This document shows, piece by piece, positions 1 through 7,045 of a stretch of 41,332 nucleotides of DNA. The notes below the pieces were generated by a model. It saw nothing but the letters and a program-made list of their open reading frames with translations. It was not told the origin of the DNA and searched no databases. The stretch comes from Candidatus Neomarinimicrobiota bacterium (GTDB taxonomy: Bacteria > Fidelibacterota > SORT01): NCBI GenBank assembly GCA_022567655.1, contig JADFGO010000009.1, positions 1 to 41,332 on the forward strand, in the 5' to 3' direction. A program made the position numbers and the translations under genes. The number at the start of each line of letters is the position of its first letter. Positions within the stretch are counted from its first letter, which is position 1.

Positions 1-819
1 ATCGTGAGTTACGATTATGCCGCTTACGCTCGACCCTACGACAACGACAAAGCGCTCGGTTTCAGCATAATTCGTCTCGGTGTTGACGGCATATCCAATA
101 CGACGAATGCGCTTCTCGATTACGGCAGCGACGGCATTCCCGGAACCAACGATACCGACGGCACCGAAGGAAACGGGCAACTTGACGAAGGCGAACGGCT
201 GAACGAAGACGCCATTACAAAATTCGGTGACTCCGAGTGGGCTATATATCTCTCGTACGGCAGACAGCTCACCGAGAGATTCGCTTATGGGGGCAGCGTG
301 AAATTCATCCGCAAGGCGTTTGCGAATCACTCCGCGAACGGACTCGGTTTTGACATCGCACTTCGATATAAACTGAGGGAACGGATCTTCCTCGGAATGA
401 ATTTACAGGACGCCACGACTACACTGTTGGCGTGGGACACCGGAACCAAAGAACTCATTGCGCCGACGCTCCGTTCGGGAATTTCCGCTCAGATAGAACT
501 GCCCATAACCGACGCCTGGATAATGCCGAGTATTGAAATTGTAACGAGAACCGACGGCGAAAGACCGTATTCGGACGGCATCAGCATCGGCTCGGCGTTC
601 AGCGCTTTGACCTACGGAGCGGAGCTGCATGTCAACGAACGGCTTATCTTGAGAGCGGGCAGGGGGGAAGTCGAACCGTTCAGCGCCGGAATGGGGATAA
701 AAGTCCGGGGAGCTACGGTCGATTATGCCTTCGGCTCAGTCGGTTCTCAGGAAAACCTGGGCGATACTCACCGCGTCTCGCTCATGGTCGATTTCAATTC
801 GGGGCTGTGGATTCAGTAA
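1..819 (+). CDS. PorV/UPF0164-like outer-membrane beta-barrel, 5' partial
   Basis: This frame is open from the first base, so the GTG at position 4 is probably internal and the N-terminus with its signal peptide lies outside the window. The visible 272 codons alternate polar and hydrophobic residues as in amphipathic beta strands, with short turns. The pattern ending in a strand with HRVSLMVDF, and the stretch with LQDATTTLLAWDTGT, resemble PorV-type barrels of FCB bacteria. Such proteins act in the outer membrane, some of them with type IX secretion. Residues about 40-65 form an Asp/Gly/Glu-rich insert (DGIPGTNDTDG, then GQLDEGE) that looks like a surface loop able to bind calcium; that role is inferred. 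It is followed by a repeat-rich gap and no obvious partner gene. Family assignment is fairly good; function is not defined. Confidence 0.7.
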   Translation: MVSYDYAAYARPYDNDKALGFSIIRLGVDGISNTTNALLDYGSDGIPGTNDTDGTEGNGQLDEGERLNEDAITKFGDSEWAIYLSYGRQLTERFAYGGSVKFIRKAFANHSANGLGFDIALRYKLRERIFLGMNLQDATTTLLAWDTGTKELIAPTLRSGISAQIELPITDAWIMPSIEIVTRTDGERPYSDGISIGSAFSALTYGAELHVNERLILRAGRGEVEPFSAGMGIKVRGATVDYAFGSVGSQENLGDTHRVSLMVDFNSGLWIQ

Positions 820-881
820 TTTAAGTCGGGGAATAAATCTGTGCGAGTCAGGGCTTGCCCTGACCGCAACCAAGTTGCAGG

Positions 882-922
882 GGAGGGTTTGTGTCGAAGA
901 CACTCCTTTGGAGCAACCCTCC
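882..922 (+). repeat. Three-way-junction repeat, copy 1
   Basis: A 41-nt element. GGAGGGTT (882-889) pairs with AACCCTCC (915-922) and encloses two hairpins, GTGTC-GAA-GACAC (891-903) and TCC-TTT-GGA (904-912). Copy 2 at 3552-3592 differs at only three positions, all of which are unpaired in this fold. Strand is arbitrary. Confidence 0.75.
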
Positions 923-952
923 AGTTAAATAGCAGGAGAACCACCCCTTGTG

Positions 953-978
953 TTCCCCTCCTTGCTTAAGGAGGGGAA
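953..978. repeat. 11-bp-stem hairpin
   Basis: TTCCCCTCCTT and AAGGAGGGGAA are perfectly complementary around a GCTT loop. A shorter, imperfect relative (TCTCCTCCTTGCTTATAGAG) follows near 1125-1144, and a related CCCCTC/GAGGGG stem lies in the second array at 3498-3518. No T-tract follows, so it is not called a terminator. Confidence 0.65.
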
Positions 979-1209
979 TTTCTAACTCTCCCATTGAGGG
1001 GAGTACTCCGCAGGAGGGAGGGGTGTTATCGCACGATATTCGTTAAATCACACCCTCCGTCCCGATCCCGAAACTTCGGGACGGGACACCTCCCTCGAGG
1101 GAGGAGGATATGGACTATGCCCTTATCTCCTCCTTGCTTATAGAGCTGGACATGACTAACTTAAAAAGAGTAAATATTAATCGAGAAGCATTAAAATCTG
1201 GGGAAGAAA

Positions 1210-3264
1210 ATGAATAAGTTTAAGTCACTATTATTATTGATATTAGGAGTGGTATTATTGATGAGTTGTGCAAAAAATGATAGAGCCGATTCTGATTCAG
1301 AAGGGGATAGAAAATATTTTCTCGAAAAAGTCCGAAACGTCTTAGTTGTACAGGTTTACGCTGATGAGTTCGAAGGCTTATCGCTTAAGCAAAAGACTCT
1401 CGCATGGCATCTTTACAGGTCGGCGATTGCGGGGCGGGACATCTATTACGACCAGAGTCATAAACACGCCCTGAAAATCAGGAATATACTCGATGCGGTT
1501 ATCGAGAACCCCGAAGGGATAGACCCGGAAGTATATGAGAACATCCTCGAATACACCAAAATGTTCTGGATAAACACCGGTCAGTATGATAATAAAACGT
1601 CACGGAAATTTGCTCCGAAATTCAGTTATTTGCAATTCTCCAAAGCAGCCAGCATAGCTCAGGCGGAGGGAGCTGATTTCGGTTTGGAAGAGGGAGAGGA
1701 CCTCGATGTCGTATTGCGACACCTCAGACCGTACATCTTTGACAGAGATTTCGAGCCCGTCAAGACGAATAAGAATCCGGCAGGCGGCAAGGATATGCTG
1801 CAGGCGAGCGCGGTGAACTTCTACGACGGCGTCACTCTCGCTGATCTTGAGGGTTTCAGGGAGATCAATCCGTTAAACTCGAAAATAGTCGTCGAAGATG
1901 GTGAAATTAAAGAACTTGTGTACCGGGCGGGCGGAGACGGCATCGAGCCGGGACTCTATTCAATGGAGCTCGAAAGGGCGGCGAAGGAGCTTGAAGAAGC
2001 TGCTGAGTACGCCGATGAGGGACAGGCGAACGTACTTAGACTCCTCGCCAAATATTTCCGTTCCGGCGACCTCGAAGATTTCCGCCGCTATAACATCGCA
2101 TGGGTCCAGGACAGCTCGTTTTTCGACCTCATCAACGGATTTATCGAAGTTTACGATGATCCGCGGGGGCAAAAAGCGTCGTATGAGGCGGTAGTTGAAA
2201 TGATCGACGTGGAAGGCTCAATACTTATGAGACTGTTTGCGGACAACGCATTGTATTTCGAGGGAAAAGCGCCCTGGGCTGATGAGTACAAGAGGACGGA
2301 GATCGACCCGCCGATCGCAAACGTCATGACGATATTGGTCGAAACGGGACACGCCGGACCTATAAGTCCTGGCGGGATCAATCTGCCGAACGAGCAGTAC
2401 GTACGCGAAAACTACGGCTCAAAAAGCATAATTCTCGGAAATGTCGTTAAGGCGAGAAAGGAAGCGGCGGCGAGCGTATCGATAGAAGAGTTTGCCTCTT
2501 CAGAAGAGGAAAAAGCGTTATACAATAAATACGGCGGGCTGTTGTACGACCTGAGTGTGGCGATGCATGAGGTTGTCGGGCACGCTTCCGGTAAAAAATC
2601 AGAAACGCTCGAAGGCGACCCGGCGGAATATATAGATGAATACTACTCGACTTTAGAAGAAGCCCGCGCCGACCTTATTGCGCTCTGGAACTTTGATGAC
2701 CCCAAATTAGTGGAGATGGGTGTAGCCCCGTCGACTGAAGTCGGAAAGGCGGGATTCGACAGATATGTCAGGAGAGCCCTGACGCAGCACAGAACGGTTC
2801 CCGAAGGTGATCAGTACGAAGAGGACCATGACCGGGGAACGCAGATGATCGTCGAGTATATCAGAAAGAACACATCCGCTATCGAGATCATTAAAGTTGA
2901 AGGAAAAACCTACTACAAGGTTGTCGATTATGCGGAGATGAAACGGGGCGTGGGAGAAATTCTCTCTAAGCTTATGGAGATCAAGGCAACAGGCGATTAC
3001 GAGGGCGCAAAATCTATCATCGAAGAGTACGGTCTGAAGTTCGATACGGAACTCAGGGATGAGGTCTTAGAACGTTCGCGCGCTATCGGACTGACCGACT
3101 ACACTGCTGTCGTATTCCCACGGTTGGAAGCGGTCTACGATGACGACGGCACTATTAAAGATATTTTAATTTCGTATCCTCTCGACTTCAAAACTCAGAT
3201 GCTCGAGTTCAAACACTTTTTTGACGAAGATGAAGAAGAGATGGATGAAATTGCGATGAAATAA
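1210..3264 (+). CDS. M49-family zinc dipeptidyl peptidase (DPP III-like), lipoprotein
   Basis: The 684-residue protein starts at an ATG preceded by GGGGAAG. It has a lipoprotein signal ending in LLMSC (Cys20; next residue Ala), so it should be lipidated and face the periplasm or outer membrane. The M49 zinc site is clear: HEVVGH with His453, Glu454 and His458, and the second helix motif EEARAD with Glu483/Glu484 providing the third ligand. The usual EECRAE/D motif has Ala in place of Cys. M49 enzymes remove dipeptides from peptide N-termini, and the length fits the roughly 670-residue bacterial branch. Known DPP III enzymes are mostly cytosolic, so the lipobox suggests peptide scavenging in the envelope (inference). 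It stands alone between two hairpin arrays, with no operon partner. Confidence 0.9.
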   Translation: MNKFKSLLLLILGVVLLMSCAKNDRADSDSEGDRKYFLEKVRNVLVVQVYADEFEGLSLKQKTLAWHLYRSAIAGRDIYYDQSHKHALKIRNILDAVIENPEGIDPEVYENILEYTKMFWINTGQYDNKTSRKFAPKFSYLQFSKAASIAQAEGADFGLEEGEDLDVVLRHLRPYIFDRDFEPVKTNKNPAGGKDMLQASAVNFYDGVTLADLEGFREINPLNSKIVVEDGEIKELVYRAGGDGIEPGLYSMELERAAKELEEAAEYADEGQANVLRLLAKYFRSGDLEDFRRYNIAWVQDSSFFDLINGFIEVYDDPRGQKASYEAVVEMIDVEGSILMRLFADNALYFEGKAPWADEYKRTEIDPPIANVMTILVETGHAGPISPGGINLPNEQYVRENYGSKSIILGNVVKARKEAAASVSIEEFASSEEEKALYNKYGGLLYDLSVAMHEVVGHASGKKSETLEGDPAEYIDEYYSTLEEARADLIALWNFDDPKLVEMGVAPSTEVGKAGFDRYVRRALTQHRTVPEGDQYEEDHDRGTQMIVEYIRKNTSAIEIIKVEGKTYYKVVDYAEMKRGVGEILSKLMEIKATGDYEGAKSIIEEYGLKFDTELRDEVLERSRAIGLTDYTAVVFPRLEAVYDDDGTIKDILISYPLDFKTQMLEFKHFFDEDEEEMDEIAMK

Positions 3265-3266
3265 TG

Positions 3267-3366
3267 CTGTCATTCTGAGTCTGCCAGCTGGCGGACGACA
3301 AAGCAATCTCGGGATGCCTTCCGACTCCCCGCCTGACAGCAGTCGCGCAGGCGCTCAGCATGACAG
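3267..3366. mobile_element. MITE-like palindromic element
   Basis: The 100-bp unit starts with CTGTCATTCTGAG and ends with CTCAGCATGACAG, which are inverted repeats matching at 12 of 13 positions. Inside are a perfect 10-bp palindrome GCCAGCTGGC (3283-3292) and a GCCTG/CAGGC stem (3331-3352). It contains no ORF. Elements with TGTCATTCTGAG-type ends are widespread non-coding repeats in bacterial genomes; no transposase is nearby. No clear target-site duplication was seen. Confidence 0.55.
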
Positions 3367-3497
3367 CCGTGAAGAGATTGCCGCGGTCATACGGCTAACG
3401 CCGTACTCCCTCGCAAAGACAGAATCTATCGTGACACAGTCCCCGCCGCTGGCGGGGCCTGCGTTGATTTGGGGTGGATAGATAACCACCCCTAAAT

Positions 3498-3525
3498 CCC
3501 CTCCTTTACAAAGAGGGGGCTTTTT
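3498..3525 (+). terminator. Possible rho-independent terminator
   Basis: CCCCTC (3498-3503) pairs with GAGGGG (3513-3518), with inner TTT/AAA pairing. The stem is followed by GC and then TTTTT (3521-3525). It lies about 230 bases past the M49 stop and could end that transcript, but it may simply be one more member of the hairpin array. Confidence 0.4.
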
Positions 3526-3551
3526 ATCCCATCTTCGATGGGATATGTAGG

Positions 3552-3592
3552 GGAGGGTTTGTGTCAAAGACACTCCTTCGGAGTAACCCTCC
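3552..3592 (+). repeat. Three-way-junction repeat, copy 2
   Basis: Second copy of the 41-nt element at 882-922. Outer stem GGAGGGTT/AACCCTCC and inner hairpins GTGTC-AAA-GACAC and TCC-TTC-GGA are intact. Differences from copy 1 are at 3566, 3579 and 3584, all in loops or the junction. Similarity extends a few bases upstream (TGYAGG before GGAGG). The unit just upstream is a different hairpin (3526-3544) from the one preceding copy 1. Confidence 0.75.
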
Positions 3593-3648
3593 CGTATTAG
3601 AGGCAGATCCGCCTGACAACAGTCGGGCCTGTCCGAATGATGCCAGAC

Positions 3649-3669
3649 GGGCAGGTCACAGACCTGCCC
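3649..3669. repeat. 9-bp-stem hairpin, extragenic palindrome
   Basis: GGGCAGGTC (3649-3657) and GACCTGCCC (3661-3669) are perfect complements around an ACA loop. It resembles the GTCAGGGC/GCCCTGAC palindrome at 847-864 in composition and context. There is no T-tract on either side. Confidence 0.65.
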
Positions 3670-3776
3670 CTACACTTCATCTGAACTTTGAGATTACTTC
3701 AAAGGAGTCCTCCGGGGGAGTCCTTTGTGACCTTTCGGAACAAGCTCTGACTCGCATATAAAGCCAGGGCCTTGGA

Positions 3777-5414
3777 TCAGAGTTTTACCATTAATGATTT
3801 CTCTTTTTTAACGTGGACAGTTCCGGGAGGTCCGCCTTTCTTCTTCCATACGTATTTACACAAAGTGTAAATGACCGGCACGATCGCCGAGTGCTTTTGC
3901 TTGCTGTGGCGCGCGGCGAGCTGCGCAGCCCTGACTATCACCTCCCGCGGAAACGGTTCTCCCTTTTTAATCACAGGCACTACGACATGCGAGCCTCCCG
4001 ACCCCTGTGCGTGCAGCCAAAGATCGTTCTTTTTTGCTATCCTGAAAGTCAATTCGTCGTTGTTTTTTGCGCTTTTGCCGACAAGTACCGTATATCCTCC
4101 GGGCGCATCGAACGAGCGGTACGGCAATGAAGGAGTTTCCTGTTTCCGCAATCGGGGCGGTGATTTCAGACGACTCTTGAACAGTTTTTTCTCTAACTGA
4201 TCCCATTCTTCAAGAGTGTTCGCCGTTTCAATCTGTTTTTTAATATCATCTAATTTTGGGAGTTCATTTTCGCCTTCTGATATAGTCTTTAAAAGTTTCT
4301 TCTCACCGGAGCGGGCGGATTTGGATTTTTTATAATAGTGTGCGGCATTCGCGGATGGTGAGACGAGAGGATCGAGCGCAATCTCTATCTTATTCCCGTC
4401 AAAATCATTGAGCGAAATCTTACTCATCCCTTTTTTGATCAGGTGCAGATTTGATATCACCAGATCACCTATTTTGTTCCAATCCCGCCGTTCTCTGAGT
4501 TTTATGAGGTCTGCCTTCTGTTTTTTTATCCGTTCAAATATGGACAAAATTCGGCTGTTCACTGATTTTAGACTTTCACGTTTCTTTCTTTCGAGAGAAG
4601 TATGAGCTCCCTTCAGTTTCAAAAATTCAATGACAGCTTCGTTAACAGAGTTAAAAGTTGTATAGGGCGTGTCAGTCATATGCTTTAGTTTTAATAATGA
4701 GAAGAGGGGAGGAGAAGAATGAAAAATGAAAAATTTGGGCTTGGAAAGCATCCGATCTATTCTTTTATAGGCATCCCAAAGCTTCTGAACATCACCTTTC
4801 CTGAGATTATGACTCTTCATTTCCATTTCAACCCCGGCAAGATAAGCGATCTCGGCTGCCGTCGATTTGCTCACAAATGGTAAAGATTTTCTCAATGCTT
4901 TTAACAGGTTCATTGAAGGTATATTTTTAATATTACGATCAAGTTCCTCAGGATTTTCGGGTGAGTCAATATTTCTATGCGCAAATTCATCATAGTTTCG
5001 CCCTATTAATTCCGATGACGTTTTGAAGCTGTTTAAGATCTCATTCTGCTCATTTAATAAAATTGCATTCGGTTGTGATCCATAGAAAGTGAAGATCAGT
5101 GACCGCGATGCCTCGAAATGAAAGTTTATCTCCCGGTTTTCGGCAGACGCTTCAACCTTTGAGAGTTTTATACCTTCCATCTCTTCAAACAGCCGGACCG
5201 TTTGCTTTTTTTTCGGCTTAAAATCTCCCTCCTTGAGGAAAAGGTGGGGCTCGCCCTTAACCCCGTTGAAAAACAACGTTTTGAGCGTTTTTCCAGAGAA
5301 CAGGATCTGAAGTTGGTTTTTGCGATATGTAAAAGCAGAATCAAAATATGTGTCCTTCAGAATTTCGTTTAGTTCCCGGGAAAGCGATCTAAGTGTGATT
5401 AAGTGATTTATCAT
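3777..5414 (-). CDS. rqcH: NFACT-family ribosome quality-control protein (RqcH-like)
   Basis: The 545-residue product has the NFACT layout: an N-terminal domain (about 1-200), a charged central helical region (about 260-400, many Lys/Glu, likely coiled coil), and a C-terminal NFACT-R domain from about residue 432 with DLWLHAQGSGGSHVVV. RqcH/Rqc2/NEMF proteins bind stalled 50S-peptidyl-tRNA complexes and, in bacteria, direct alanine tailing of the nascent chain. The Asp-Arg pair needed for tRNA handling in Bacillus subtilis RqcH appears as Ser103-Arg104 here (motif EASRSL), so tailing activity is uncertain. The ATG at 5414 is the natural start. It is divergent from yicC and convergent with the M49 gene across a hairpin array. 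The family call is strong; keeping the full RqcH function is inference. Confidence 0.85.
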   Translation of the reverse strand: MINHLITLRSLSRELNEILKDTYFDSAFTYRKNQLQILFSGKTLKTLFFNGVKGEPHLFLKEGDFKPKKKQTVRLFEEMEGIKLSKVEASAENREINFHFEASRSLIFTFYGSQPNAILLNEQNEILNSFKTSSELIGRNYDEFAHRNIDSPENPEELDRNIKNIPSMNLLKALRKSLPFVSKSTAAEIAYLAGVEMEMKSHNLRKGDVQKLWDAYKRIDRMLSKPKFFIFHSSPPLFSLLKLKHMTDTPYTTFNSVNEAVIEFLKLKGAHTSLERKKRESLKSVNSRILSIFERIKKQKADLIKLRERRDWNKIGDLVISNLHLIKKGMSKISLNDFDGNKIEIALDPLVSPSANAAHYYKKSKSARSGEKKLLKTISEGENELPKLDDIKKQIETANTLEEWDQLEKKLFKSRLKSPPRLRKQETPSLPYRSFDAPGGYTVLVGKSAKNNDELTFRIAKKNDLWLHAQGSGGSHVVVPVIKKGEPFPREVIVRAAQLAARHSKQKHSAIVPVIYTLCKYVWKKKGGPPGTVHVKKEKSLMVKL

Positions 5415-5478
5415 AATTTTACAGTGTATTTTACCAGTCGAAAAGTAAATGAAACCAGTGATTTATGTTAGTAAAATT

Positions 5479-5511
5479 ACTGTTGACACTCCATCTTTTT
5501 TTATATACCTT
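5479..5511 (+). promoter_or_regulatory. Candidate promoter for the yicC-gmk-rpoZ run
   Basis: ACTGTTGACA (5479-5488) contains a perfect -35 TTGACA. It is followed by a T-run and TATACCTTAT; TACCTT at 5506-5511 lies 17 bases downstream. The identical ACTGTTGACA plus an ATATACC also precedes ecfT. The -10 assignment is weak, and promoter rules for this lineage are unknown to me. Confidence 0.4.
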
Positions 5512-5579
5512 ATCCTGACTATAGTAAAATGGGTAAAAACGCCCTGTTAAACAGTAAAAACCGGGATGCGGAGATTTAA

Positions 5580-6452
5580 ATGCTGAAAAGCATGACAGGA
5601 TATGGTAGAGGAGAGGCGGTTGGAGACAACTCTGTTATCTCCATAGAAATACGCTCGGTCAACAACCGCTTTTGCGACGTGATCATGCGGAGCAACAAAG
5701 GTTTTATGAAATGGGATGACGAAATAAAAAGGCATATTCAAAAAAGGTTAGACAGGGGTAAAATATTCTGTAACGTAAACGTTGAAGTTACGAAATCGAA
5801 TGGTGAAATGTCTGAATTGGACGTGGAAGCGCTAAAAAAATATGCCGGGCTTCTCGGAGAGATCAAAAAACATGCGGAGATAGAAGAACCGATTCAACTG
5901 AATCATCTGCTCGGCAACAACAGCATATTTATGCACCCGACCAATGAAGGCTTTGAGGAACTCCGCGAGTTAATGCTCGAGGCTCTTGAGGCTTCTCTCG
6001 GGGAAGTCAGCAGGATGAGGTCGGAGGAAGGTGAAATGCTTTCAACCGACATAGTAGAAAGAGTGACAAGAGTAGATATGAGTGTTAAAGAAATCGAGGG
6101 AATGTCTGAAAACAATGTCAGTACTCAATTTAAAAAGATGAAATCGCGGGCGGAAGAGTTGCTTGCGGGTAACATGGAAGAGAGACGGCTTGATCATGAG
6201 TTGGCGTTATTGGCGGATAAATTGGATATTTCGGAAGAATGTGTCAGGATCAGGAGCCACGTCGAGCAATTCCTGAATTATGTTGATTTAGATGAACCTG
6301 TCGGTAAACGGCTTGATTTCTTGTTGCAGGAAATGAACAGGGAGACCAACACAATTTCATCCAAGACAAATGAAGCCAAGATATCTCATCTGATAGTGGA
6401 GATGAAGAACGGTATAGAGTCGCTCCGGGAGCAGGTTCAAAACATAGTATAG
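5580..6452 (+). CDS. yicC: YicC/YloC-family endoribonuclease
   Basis: The 290-residue protein starts MLKSMTGYGRGE, the hallmark N-terminus of the YicC/YloC family. The C-terminal DUF1732 region contains RLDHELALLADKLDISEE and GKRLDFLLQEMNRE. Members are endoribonucleases involved in small RNA and mRNA decay, acting in the cytoplasm. Length matches the family (about 290). It opens a tight run with gmk, rpoZ and coaBC, an arrangement seen in many bacteria. The upstream divergent region holds a TTGACA box. The ATG at 5580 has GGAG at 5570-5573, a slightly close ribosome binding site. Confidence 0.92.
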   Translation: MLKSMTGYGRGEAVGDNSVISIEIRSVNNRFCDVIMRSNKGFMKWDDEIKRHIQKRLDRGKIFCNVNVEVTKSNGEMSELDVEALKKYAGLLGEIKKHAEIEEPIQLNHLLGNNSIFMHPTNEGFEELRELMLEALEASLGEVSRMRSEEGEMLSTDIVERVTRVDMSVKEIEGMSENNVSTQFKKMKSRAEELLAGNMEERRLDHELALLADKLDISEECVRIRSHVEQFLNYVDLDEPVGKRLDFLLQEMNRETNTISSKTNEAKISHLIVEMKNGIESLREQVQNIV

Positions 6453-6459
6453 TATGACC

Positions 6460-6475
6460 GGGGAAGGTAAAAATT
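6460..6475 (+). promoter_or_regulatory. Ribosome binding site deciding a non-canonical gmk start
   Basis: GGGGAAGG (6460-6467) is a strong Shine-Dalgarno sequence. No ATG, GTG or TTG lies in the gmk frame between the upstream in-frame stop (TGA at 6455-6457) and the P-loop codons. The best-placed codon is ATT at 6473, five bases after the site. The A-run 6469-6473 just before it is also a natural place for a one-base sequence error. Confidence 0.55.
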
Positions 6476-7039
6476 AAGAACAGAGGTTTTCTCGTAGTAG
6501 TTTGCGCACCGTCAGGCTCAGGGAAGACATCTATTTGTAAAGCATATATGGATCAAAACGAGAGGGCGAGATATTCTATTTCGATGACGACGCGACCATT
6601 GAGAAAAAATGAAGTGAACGGTAAGGATTATCTCTTTGTGAGCCATGATGAGTTTATGAATGCGGTAGAAAAAAACGAGTTCGTCGAATATGAAAAGGTA
6701 CACGACTGGATGTACGGTACTCCCAAAAAGGAGATTACCGATGCCCTGAATAACGGAGAGGTTCTGCTGATAGACATCGATGTCAAGGGCGGTATGGCGA
6801 TTAAATCCGAATATCCGGAAGATACTCTAACGGTGTTTATCAAGCCGCCGTCTATAGAGGAATTAAAAAAGCGATTGAGGGCGAGGGGAACGGAGTCAGA
6901 AGATAAAATTGAAAAGCGGTTACAGCGGTATGAGCTCGAGCTCTCAAAAACAGACGAGTTCGATATAATTATTATGAATGAGGATTTTAATAAGGCTGTA
7001 AGACAATTTGCAACGTCGATAAACGAAAAAGGAGAATAA
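6473..7039 (+). CDS. gmk: Guanylate kinase
   Basis: Guanylate kinase phosphorylates GMP to GDP with ATP. The first ATG in frame (6548) would remove the essential P-loop, which is encoded upstream as APSGSGKT, so the true start must lie before it. Beginning at ATT 6473 gives a 188-residue protein of normal length with N-terminus x-KNRGFLVVV, typical for the family. GMP-binding elements follow: SMTTRPLR, then EFVEYEKVHDWMYGTP. An alternative is the ATG at 6454, which would read through in frame if one A of the five-A run at 6469-6473 were an error. The gene sits between yicC and rpoZ, as in many genomes. Identity is certain; the start is not. Confidence 0.88.
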   Translation: MKNRGFLVVVCAPSGSGKTSICKAYMDQNERARYSISMTTRPLRKNEVNGKDYLFVSHDEFMNAVEKNEFVEYEKVHDWMYGTPKKEITDALNNGEVLLIDIDVKGGMAIKSEYPEDTLTVFIKPPSIEELKKRLRARGTESEDKIEKRLQRYELELSKTDEFDIIIMNEDFNKAVRQFATSINEKGE

Positions 7040-7045
7040 ACAGAA

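Larger units (their letters stand above)
820..1209. repeat. Intergenic array of short palindromes
   Basis: There is no credible gene in these 390 bases. They hold a string of perfect or near-perfect hairpins. GTCAGGGC-TT-GCCCTGAC lies at 847-864, GCAAC-CAA-GTTGC at 866-878, and the three-way-junction element at 882-922. An 11-bp stem around GCTT lies at 953-978, nested CCCGAA/TTCGGG and GTCCCG/CGGGAC stems at 1059-1087, and the perfect palindrome CCTCCCTCGAGGGAGG at 1089-1104. The last 90 bases are AT-rich and carry the ribosome binding site GGGGAAG for the next gene. The array resembles REP or MITE-type extragenic repeats. Confidence 0.75.
3265..3776. repeat. Dense palindrome array between convergent genes
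   Basis: These 512 bases between the convergent M49 and rqcH genes hold no credible gene. Stem-loops follow one another: a 100-bp element with inverted ends (3267-3366), TACGGC/GCCGTA (3390-3405), CCCCGCC-GCT-GGCGGGG (3441-3457), GGGGTGG/CCACCCC (3471-3492), a terminator-like CCCCTC/GAGGGG stem (3498-3525), ATCCCATC-TTC-GATGGGAT (3526-3544), the three-way-junction copy 2 (3552-3592), GGGCAGGTC-ACA-GACCTGCCC (3649-3669), and a 9/10-matched stem (3701-3726). A 16-mer CGCCTGACARCAGTCG occurs twice, at 3330 and 3610. The whole is best read as a nest of inserted extragenic palindromes. Confidence 0.75.

Noticed and set aside
725-928. Open frame running from the barrel gene into the repeat array
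   Set aside because: It overlaps the PorV-like gene in another frame and its 3' half is palindromic repeat sequence.
3355-3761. Open frames on both strands within the hairpin array
   Set aside because: They translate repeat sequence, have no family resemblance and no ribosome binding sites.
3265-3776. CRISPR array in the repeat-rich gap
   Set aside because: The repeats are different palindromes without regular spacing or unique spacers, and no cas genes are near.
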